Assembly: GCA_023391005.1 (NCBI GenBank)
Contig: JAEWBS010000058.1
Span: 1 to 10,975, forward strand
DNA length: 10,975 bases
DNA from: Bacillota bacterium
GTDB lineage: Bacteria > Bacillota > Clostridia > Oscillospirales > Ruminococcaceae
Reading direction: 5' to 3'
Shown here one piece after another: positions 7,069 to 10,975 of the stretch; position 1 is the first letter of the stretch; every line of letters begins with the position of its first letter. Under the pieces are notes generated by a model. That model made no database searches. It saw only the letters and a list, made by a program, of their open reading frames with translations, and had not been told where the DNA came from. The position numbers were made by a program, and so were the translations under genes.

Positions 7069-7311
7069 TTACTTGATTTCCTGCTCGAGGTGATCAAATT
7101 CGGGGCTGCTGAAAAATTCCCCCAATGTCATATCCAGCCCGTCACAGATTTTTTTGATGGTGGCCACCTCGGGACTTTTGCTTTTTTCACCCAGAATGCT
7201 GTAAATGGTCGACCGGTCTATGCCGCAGAGATAGGAAAGACTGCTGGGATTGAGCTTTCTTTGAGCGCATAAAAACGATATTCGGTATGCGATCGCGTTT
7301 TTTAGAGTCAC
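7069..7311 (-). CDS. Small XRE/Cro-C1 family helix-turn-helix regulator
   Basis: An 80-residue protein made almost entirely of one HTH_3-type DNA-binding domain. The helices read AIAYRISFLCAQRKL, SSLSYLCGI, the recognition helix DRSTIYSILGE, then SPEVATIKKICDGLDMTLGEFF, which is the standard XRE layout. There is no sensor or dimerisation domain beyond it. The start codon is GTG at 7311, supported by GGAGGGG about 5 nt upstream. It is transcribed divergently from the SLOG gene across a 130-bp region with symmetric inverted repeats over both promoter regions, so autoregulation and control of the SLOG gene are likely (inference). Confidence 0.88.
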   Translation of the reverse strand: MTLKNAIAYRISFLCAQRKLNPSSLSYLCGIDRSTIYSILGEKSKSPEVATIKKICDGLDMTLGEFFSSPEFDHLEQEIK

Positions 7312-7332
7312 AAAATCCCCTCCTTTTTGTAC

Positions 7333-7338
7333 AATATA
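7333..7338 (-). promoter_or_regulatory. Possible -10 box of the XRE gene
   Basis: TATATT on the minus strand, 21 nt upstream of the GTG start at 7311 and just ahead of the ribosome binding site, so any leader would be very short. The -35 region about 17 nt upstream is poor. It overlaps the left arm of the 11-bp inverted repeat shared with the divergent promoter. Confidence 0.4.
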
Positions 7339-7421
7339 TCCAACTTTATTTTAGCAATGGCATTCAGTGCGATTGTGGGACTTGTCCCACAAGGGGAAAT
7401 ATGCTATTGTTGGATATATCC
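7334..7421. promoter_or_regulatory. Symmetric operator region between the XRE and SLOG genes
   Basis: Three nested symmetries occur in 90 bp. ATATATCCAAC (7334-7344) is mirrored by GTTGGATATAT (7409-7419). Between them is a 20-bp palindrome at 7373-7392 with 9-bp arms (TTGTGGGAC and GTCCCACAA) around TT. The right arm also contains the perfect 10-bp palindrome GGATATATCC (7412-7421). The outer arms fall on the two presumed -10/start regions, and the central palindrome covers the SLOG -35. This is the layout expected for a shared repressor operator, with the small XRE protein as the obvious candidate. Confidence 0.6.
7382..7410 (+). promoter_or_regulatory. Extended -10 promoter of the SLOG gene
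   Basis: TTGTCC at 7382-7387, a 17-nt spacer, and TATTGT at 7405-7410 preceded by TGC (extended -10 TGn). Transcription would start near 7417, about 25 nt before the start codon. The -35 lies inside the 20-bp palindrome. Confidence 0.6.
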
Positions 7422-7441
7422 CACATAGAGGAGGTTTATGC

Positions 7442-8011
7442 ATGAAAGAGAGAACCTGCTGCTTTACGGGTCACCGAAAGCTGCCGGTGAGTCAGCTTGG
7501 CCGCGTGGTTACCTGCCTGAACAGCGAGATTGAACAGCTGATTCAGTCGGGGGTGACGACGTTTTTGTCGGGCGGCGCGCTGGGCTTTGACCAGACGGCG
7601 GCGGCGCTGATCGCCTCTAAGAAGAAGCAGGGCTATGCCATCCGTCTTGAGCTGGCGCTGCCCTATCCCGATCAGGACCGGCTGTGGCCTCAAAACATTC
7701 AAAGCCAATACCGGCAACTGCTTGAGAGCGCCGACAGCGTTCATTACCTCTCGGAGCTGTACGCCTACGACTGCATCAGACAGCGCAACCGTTACCTTGT
7801 CGAGCACTCGGCTTTTTGTATCTGCGCCCTGCTGCGCAGCCCGAGTGGTACGGCCCAGACCGTTCATTACGCCGAGCAAAACGGTCTTTCGGTCATCAAT
7901 GTGGCAGACCGAAGCGGCCGCGCCGACGAGGCCACGCTGCCGCGAGCCGCTGTGGGCGGCAAAACGCCGCGCCGCATACGCAAAACCCTCGTCCCGATGA
8001 TTACGCTTTGA
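7442..8011 (+). CDS. SLOG family nucleotide-binding protein (YpsA / DUF1273-like)
   Basis: A 189-residue protein of the Rossmann-like SLOG superfamily (YpsA, DprA and LOG relatives). Visible family motifs are CFTGHRK near the N-terminus (TGHR 9-12), the glycine-rich phosphate-binding loop FLSGGALGFDQ (41-51), LALPYPDQDRLWP (71-83), YDCIRQRNRYLVEHSA (109-124) and RSPSGTAQTVHYAEQNG (132-148). The fold is predicted to bind a nucleotide or related ligand, but no reaction is established for this subgroup; B. subtilis YpsA has been linked to cell division. The last 35 residues are an arginine-rich tail without obvious family match. The start at 7442 has GAGGAGG 7 nt upstream. It is a single-gene unit divergent from an XRE repressor and ended by a strong terminator. 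Confidence 0.85.
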   Translation: MKERTCCFTGHRKLPVSQLGRVVTCLNSEIEQLIQSGVTTFLSGGALGFDQTAAALIASKKKQGYAIRLELALPYPDQDRLWPQNIQSQYRQLLESADSVHYLSELYAYDCIRQRNRYLVEHSAFCICALLRSPSGTAQTVHYAEQNGLSVINVADRSGRADEATLPRAAVGGKTPRRIRKTLVPMITL

Positions 8012-8129
8012 ATAACCGGAGCGGCTAGGTGGGCGCGCTTGCGCTGGGCCGTCCGCGCTGAGATACGATGGCCCCGCACCAAGCTGTCGGCGTTTTAACC
8101 AGCACCTTATAGAACCCTAAAAACGGGAT

Positions 8130-8174
8130 AAAACCGCGCGGCCCTCACACCTGAGTGGAGGCCGCGCGGTTTTT
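8130..8174. terminator. Strong bidirectional terminator between the SLOG and Crp/Fnr genes
   Basis: A perfect 14-bp GC-rich stem with A/T ends (8130-8143 with 8160-8173), a partly paired apical region, and T-runs on both strands (TTTTTATT on plus, TTTTATCCCGTTTTT on minus). It ends the convergent units. The stretch 8012-8129 before it holds no recognisable gene. Confidence 0.9.
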
Positions 8175-8186
8175 ATTCGATCGGTT

Positions 8187-8846
8187 TTAGAGCAGCTTAA
8201 AATGTGAGCGGTCGAAGGTCAGCACCCCTTCGTCCCGAAGCTGGCCTAGCGCACTGGACATGGCGCTGCGGTCGACGCACAGATAATCGGCCAGCTGCTG
8301 ACGGTTGAACGGGATGTCAAACGACGGGCCGCCAGCCGCCAGCGCCTGCTCTGAGAGGTATGAGAGCAGCTTTTCGCGCGTGCTGCGCTGCGAGATGTGC
8401 TCGATCTTGCCGGTTAGCATCGCGTTTTTAAAGGCCAACACCATAATCAAGTTTTGAATCAGCCGCGCGTGAAACACGCAGGCCGAGGGGCAGGAGGTGA
8501 TGATGCGCCGCACGTCGAGAAACATAATCGCGCTGTTCTGTGTGGCCACGGCGTTGACCGGTATCGGCTGCGCGGGCACGCAGGCATAGCTTTCGCCGAA
8601 CAGGCCGCTCTCGGGTATTTCGGAGAGGATGGTGCGGTTGCCCCAGAAATCCTCGCGCTGAATATGCACGCCGCCTGAGAGTACCAGCCCCAGCGACGAA
8701 ACGCTGTCGCCGCTGTGAATAATGGTGTCGCCCTTTTTAAAATGGCGCACCGTGGCCGAAAGGCAGTTCAAGAGCGTTTCAAGCTCCTGCATATCAATGC
8801 CTGCAAATAGCCGTGATTTTTTGATTTGCGGCAAATAATTTTTCAT
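8187..8846 (-). CDS. Crp/Fnr family transcriptional regulator, HcpR-like by context
   Basis: A 219-residue regulator with the Crp/Fnr two-domain layout. An N-terminal cyclic-nucleotide-type beta roll spans residues 12-115 (FKKGDTIIHSGDSVSSLGLVLSG, then GLFGESYAC), followed by a long dimerisation helix and a C-terminal winged helix (FNRQQLADYLCVDRSAMSSALGQLRDEGVL, 180-209). The cysteines (28, 89, 119, 123, 190) do not form the N-terminal cluster of FNR, so an oxygen-labile Fe-S cluster is not indicated; HcpR proteins are reported to sense nitrosative stress, in some cases through haem. The gene is divergent from a ferredoxin-like gene and close to hcp, the arrangement of HcpR regulons in Clostridia and sulfate reducers. 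The start at 8846 has only a weak GAGG 5 nt upstream. HcpR is an inference from context. Confidence 0.88.
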   Translation of the reverse strand: MKNYLPQIKKSRLFAGIDMQELETLLNCLSATVRHFKKGDTIIHSGDSVSSLGLVLSGGVHIQREDFWGNRTILSEIPESGLFGESYACVPAQPIPVNAVATQNSAIMFLDVRRIITSCPSACVFHARLIQNLIMVLAFKNAMLTGKIEHISQRSTREKLLSYLSEQALAAGGPSFDIPFNRQQLADYLCVDRSAMSSALGQLRDEGVLTFDRSHFKLL

Positions 8847-8859
8847 AAAGCCTCGTTTC

Positions 8860-8883
8860 GTTGTTTATACAACATACTTGTTG
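8860..8883. promoter_or_regulatory. Tandem FNR-type dyads, candidate operator of the Crp/Fnr regulator
   Basis: Two overlapping 5-4-5 dyads share a half-site: GTTGT-TTAT-ACAAC at 8860-8873 and CAACA-TACT-TGTTG at 8870-8883. The 14-bp 5-4-5 geometry is that of Crp/Fnr-family sites. On the minus strand the first dyad overlaps TATAAA, a possible -10 for the regulator gene, so autoregulation is possible. Confidence 0.6.
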
Positions 8884-8895
8884 CGCTCATTATAT

Positions 8896-8901
8896 TATGA
8901 T
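8896..8901 (+). promoter_or_regulatory. -10 box of the ferredoxin-like gene
   Basis: TATGAT, one mismatch from consensus, with no good -35 hexamer at 16-18 nt, as expected of an activator-dependent promoter. Transcription start would be near 8908, which puts the centre of the first dyad (8866.5) at about -41.5. The overlapping TATATT at 8891-8896 is an alternative. Confidence 0.5.
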
Positions 8902-8953
8902 AAGGGCACAAAGTCAATCATCAACACCCATACTTTAAAAGGAGTTTTTAAAT

Positions 8954-9652
8954 ATGATCAGAAAAATTATTCGCATCGACGAAGATAAATGCAACGGCTG
9001 CGGCGCTTGTGCTGAAGCTTGCCACGAGGACGCCATCACGATGATCAACGGCAAGGCCAAGCTGTTGCATGACCACTATTGCGACGGGCTGGGCAACTGT
9101 CTGCCCGTCTGTCCCACCGGCGCCATCAGCTTTGAGGAGCGCGAGGCCGCCGCCTATGACGACGCGGCCGTCAAGGCCAATCAGGCCGCCAAAAAAGCGA
9201 TGAACGGCGGCTTTGCGGGCTGCCCCGGTTCAAGAGCGCACGCTTTCACCCGCGAGCCCGCGCCGGCCGCGCCTGTCGGAGAGATTTTCTCGCAGCTGCG
9301 CCAGTGGCCGGTTCAGATCAAGCTGGCGGCTGTTAACGCCCCGTTTTTTAACGGCGCGAACCTGCTGATTGCCGCCGACTGCACCGCTTACGCCTACGGC
9401 GATTTTCACAGTCGCTTTATGCGCAACCGCGTGACGCTGATCGGCTGCCCCAAGCTCGACGAGGGCGACTACGCCGACAAACTGACCGAAATCATCCGTA
9501 ACAACGACATTAAAAGCGTCACCGTCACCCGTATGGAGGTTCCCTGCTGCGGCGGCATTGAGAACGCGGTCAAGCGGGCGCTTCAGGCCAGCGGCAAGTT
9601 CATCCCGTGGCAGGTCGTCACAATTTCGACCGACGGCAGAATATTGGATTAA
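8954..9652 (+). CDS. Ferredoxin-type 4Fe-4S protein with C-terminal cysteine-rich domain, Hcp-associated (FrdX-like)
   Basis: A 232-residue cytoplasmic protein. Residues 1-60 are a dicluster-ferredoxin module: C13, C16, C19 and C23 form a canonical CX2CX2CX3C, while the second motif reads C43-X5-C49-X3-C53-P with Leu46 where the middle Cys would be. Residues 61-85 are an Ala/Lys-rich linker. The C-terminal domain carries further cysteines in AGCPGS (C90), DCTAYAYG (C143), GCPKLDE (C165) and VPCCGG (C198, C199). The overall family commonly neighbours hcp. A ferredoxin-like protein named FrdX is co-regulated with Hcp in several HcpR regulons and is thought to pass electrons to it; whether this longer protein is the same family is inferred. 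The start has AAAAGGAG 9 nt upstream. It lies 107 bp from the divergent regulator and 529 bp before hcp. Confidence 0.8.
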   Translation: MIRKIIRIDEDKCNGCGACAEACHEDAITMINGKAKLLHDHYCDGLGNCLPVCPTGAISFEEREAAAYDDAAVKANQAAKKAMNGGFAGCPGSRAHAFTREPAPAAPVGEIFSQLRQWPVQIKLAAVNAPFFNGANLLIAADCTAYAYGDFHSRFMRNRVTLIGCPKLDEGDYADKLTEIIRNNDIKSVTVTRMEVPCCGGIENAVKRALQASGKFIPWQVVTISTDGRILD

Positions 9653-9663
9653 TCGGCGCAAAA

Positions 9664-9669
9664 TATAAT
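9664..9669 (+). promoter_or_regulatory. Consensus -10 box at the head of the structured region
   Basis: A perfect TATAAT, 11 nt after the ferredoxin-like stop. The -35 window inside the coding end (ATATTG/TTGGAT) is weak or badly spaced. Transcription would begin around 9674-9676, exactly where the first strong RNA helix starts. Confidence 0.45.
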
Positions 9670-9673
9670 AGGT

Positions 9674-10100
9674 GTGCCCAAATAAGGCGCCGCAAACACG
9701 GCGGCGCCTGGGCAACCAACTATAGGCCAAATCAACTGAAAATGGGTTTGTCTTGGCGGTTCGCAAGCAGGTTTGCTGATCTCTTTAAATGGAGAACGGC
9801 ATCTTGCTTATACGCGGTTGAACCTACTATTAAATAGGTAGACATTCTTAAGGTTTAATCGCGATATCGGGTGCTTTGCCGCGCTCTTATTCGGGGTGGG
9901 CGTCGGCTTGCCCATGTCCGTCACCTTGCAAAGCACAAAATAGATGTGCTAATCTTGCCGCCAATTTCAAGTTGTTTGACTTAAGTACCGACTAAAGACA
10001 CAGAAACCAACGACCTGCTTGGCCCCCTGTGGCGTTATTCACGCTGCCAAAGGTCAAACAGCCTTGTTGGCTATTGCGTTTTTAGTCCGTATTTAGTATA
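9674..10100 (+). ncRNA. Candidate large structured RNA (unrecognised class) between the ferredoxin-like gene and hcp
   Basis: This stretch has no convincing gene but many long complementary segments. (1) 9676-9679 with 9711-9714, capped by AGGCGCCG/CGGCGCCT. (2) GCCAA 9726-9730 with TTGGC 9753-9757. (3) TCTCT 9780-9784 with GGAGA 9791-9795. (4) A 13-bp helix, 9813-9825 with 9851-9863, holding two G-U pairs. (5) A perfect 9-bp helix, GTGCTTTGC 9871-9879 with 9928-9936, enclosing TGGGC/GCCCA (9897-9901 with 9910-9914). (6) A 12-bp helix, 9971-9982 with 10051-10062, with two G-U pairs. (7) A 10-bp helix, 9990-9999 with 10078-10087, with one G-U pair, interleaved with (6) as a pseudoknot. (8) A nested hairpin, CACAG/CTGTG plus CCAA/TTGG, at 9999-10031. 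It could be a free ncRNA or part of a long hcp leader. I found no RNase P, tmRNA, SRP RNA, T-box or cobalamin riboswitch signature. Confidence 0.55.
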
Positions 10101-10103
10101 GAA

Positions 10104-10143
10104 GCTGTAGGGACAGCGCATAAACCTAAGGCGCGTCCGCGCC
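10104..10143 (+). other. Two small hairpins in the region upstream of hcp
   Basis: GCTGT (10104-10108) pairs with ACAGC (10113-10117) around AGGG, and GGCGC (10130-10134) pairs with GCGCC (10139-10143) around GTCC, followed by CTTTAAG. The second could be a weak terminator for the upstream RNA or part of the hcp leader. A possible hcp promoter (TTGGCT 10067-10072, 17 nt, TATTTA 10090-10095) lies just before them but is poor. Confidence 0.3.
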
Positions 10144-10181
10144 CTTTAAGCGGCCGCGTCCACAACAAAGGAGGAAAAACA

Positions 10182-10975
10182 ATGAACACAAAAATGTTCT
10201 GCTTCCAGTGCGAGCAGACGGCGGGTGCGACCGGCTGCACCCAAAACGCGGGTGTGTGCGGCAAAAAGTTTGACACCGCCAACCTTCAGGACGAGCTGAC
10301 CGGCGCGCTGATCGGACTTGCCCGCGCGGTGGGCGATCAAACGCCCGCGCACAACACCGACCGTCTCATGCTCGACGGACTGTTTACCACCATCACGAAC
10401 GTGAGCTTCAACAACGACACGCTCGCGGTGTTGATTGACAAGATCCACGCTGAAAAGGCGCTGTATGACGCCGCTGCCGAGGATTATGACATGCGCGTCC
10501 TGTGGGACGACAATGAGGATGTCCGCTCGTTAAAGTCCCTGATCCTGTTCGGCCTGCGCGGCATGGCGGCTTACGCCCACCACGCGTTTGTTCTGGGCTA
10601 TGAGGATGAGACGGTCAGCGGCTTTTTCTATGAAGCGATGGCCGCCATCGGATCCGAGCTTGACGTGCCGACGCTACTGCCGCTCGTCTTAAAGGTCGGT
10701 GAGGTCAACCTCAAGTGTATGGCGCTGCTCGACGCCGCCAACACCGGCTCCTACGGTACGCCGGTGCCCACCACCGTGCCGATGACGGTCGAAAAGGGCC
10801 CGTTCATCGTCGTATCGGGCCATGACCTGCTCGACCTTAAGCTGCTGCTGGACCAGACCGAGGGCAAGGGCATCAACATCTATACCCACGGCGAGATGCT
10901 GCCCGCGCACGGCTACCCCAAGCTGAAGAAATACCCGCATTTAAAGGGCAACTTCGGCACGGCGTGGCAGAGCCA
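10182..10975 (+). CDS. hcp: Hybrid cluster protein Hcp (hydroxylamine reductase / NO reductase family), N-terminal part
   Basis: The frame stays open to the window end, giving 264 residues of a protein usually around 540. The N-terminus has the cluster-binding cysteines C7, C10, C19 and C26 (CX2CX8CX6C, close to the class I pattern for a proximal 4Fe-4S cluster rather than the CX2CX11CX6C of E. coli-type Hcp). Ligands of the hybrid Fe-S-O cluster are visible: VSGHDL (H214) and THGEMLPAHGYP (E238), with the same 24-residue spacing as H244 and E268 in the Desulfovibrio enzyme. The helical domain (about 35-170) includes FGLRGMAAYAHHAFVLGY. Hcp reduces hydroxylamine in vitro and is proposed to detoxify NO in anaerobes. 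AAAGGAGG lies 7 nt before the ATG. The nearby Crp/Fnr regulator and ferredoxin-like gene suggest one nitrosative-stress module. Confidence 0.96.
   Translation, partial: MNTKMFCFQCEQTAGATGCTQNAGVCGKKFDTANLQDELTGALIGLARAVGDQTPAHNTDRLMLDGLFTTITNVSFNNDTLAVLIDKIHAEKALYDAAAEDYDMRVLWDDNEDVRSLKSLILFGLRGMAAYAHHAFVLGYEDETVSGFFYEAMAAIGSELDVPTLLPLVLKVGEVNLKCMALLDAANTGSYGTPVPTTVPMTVEKGPFIVVSGHDLLDLKLLLDQTEGKGINIYTHGEMLPAHGYPKLKKYPHLKGNFGTAWQS

Noticed and set aside
9671..9720. 5' end of a group II intron, because GTGTGCCCAAATAAGG resembles the GUGYG intron start
   Set aside because: No domain V hairpin, no reverse transcriptase frame and no 3' boundary are visible before hcp; the segment is better explained as the first hairpin of the structured RNA.
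9607..9837. Open frames across the end of the ferredoxin-like gene and the start of the structured region
   Set aside because: No ribosome binding site, no family resemblance, and overlap with a well-supported gene in another frame and with paired RNA segments.
9990..10087. Group I intron P3/P7 core, since GACTA and TAGTC pair as in P7
   Set aside because: The order and spacing of the interleaved helices are wrong (no P4-P6 between the first two strands), and no guanosine-binding core sequence is recognisable.
9653..10181. RNase P RNA, tmRNA, SRP RNA, T-box or cobalamin riboswitch
   Set aside because: The conserved cores (GAGGAAAGUC, GGNUUCGACG, GGAAGG/AGCAGC, GGUGGNACCGCG, and the B12 box) are not found. 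The pseudoknot alone is not enough for any of these classes.
1..10975. CRISPR array, insertion sequence, prophage, tRNA gene or attachment site
   Set aside because: No spaced direct repeats, transposase or integrase motifs, tRNA T-loop signature or terminal inverted repeats were seen anywhere in the window.

Overview
The window looks like a chromosomal segment of a GC-rich member of the Bacillota, most likely class Clostridia. The reasons are strong AGGAGG-type ribosome binding sites, compact genes separated by GC-rich intrinsic terminators, a clostridial-type MepA-like MATE pump behind a structured leader, and a Crp/Fnr regulator beside a ferredoxin-like protein and the hybrid cluster protein Hcp. 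No phage, transposon, CRISPR or tRNA signature was seen.

Layout. Positions 1-3142 (+) hold the end of a branched-chain amino acid ABC transporter operon: livH (partial), livM, livG and livF, tightly packed or overlapping and closed by a strong bidirectional terminator. Positions 3214-5319 (-) hold a flavin disulfide oxidoreductase of the dihydrolipoyl dehydrogenase/mycothione reductase type, then a small ClbS/DfsB-family (DUF1706) protein; a perfect 13-bp inverted repeat lies between them. Positions 5496-6979 (+) are a MATE efflux gene with a near-consensus promoter and a roughly 140-nt leader ending in a terminator-like hairpin just before the ribosome binding site. This is a candidate guanidine-IV (mepA-motif) riboswitch. 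Positions 7069-8011 are a divergent pair, a small XRE repressor (-) and a YpsA-like SLOG protein (+), with a symmetric operator-like region between them.

Positions 8187-10975 look like a nitrosative/redox stress module: an HcpR-like Crp/Fnr regulator (-), a divergent ferredoxin-type protein (+), and hcp (+, cut by the window end). Tandem 5-4-5 dyads sit between regulator and ferredoxin gene, one at the spacing expected for class II activation. Between the ferredoxin gene and hcp lie 529 bp with no convincing gene. They contain a perfect TATAAT box followed by several long potential RNA helices, including a 12-bp and a 10-bp helix arranged as a pseudoknot. I read this as a large structured RNA, either a free ncRNA or an hcp leader, whose class I do not recognise. 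It is the best candidate here for something undescribed.
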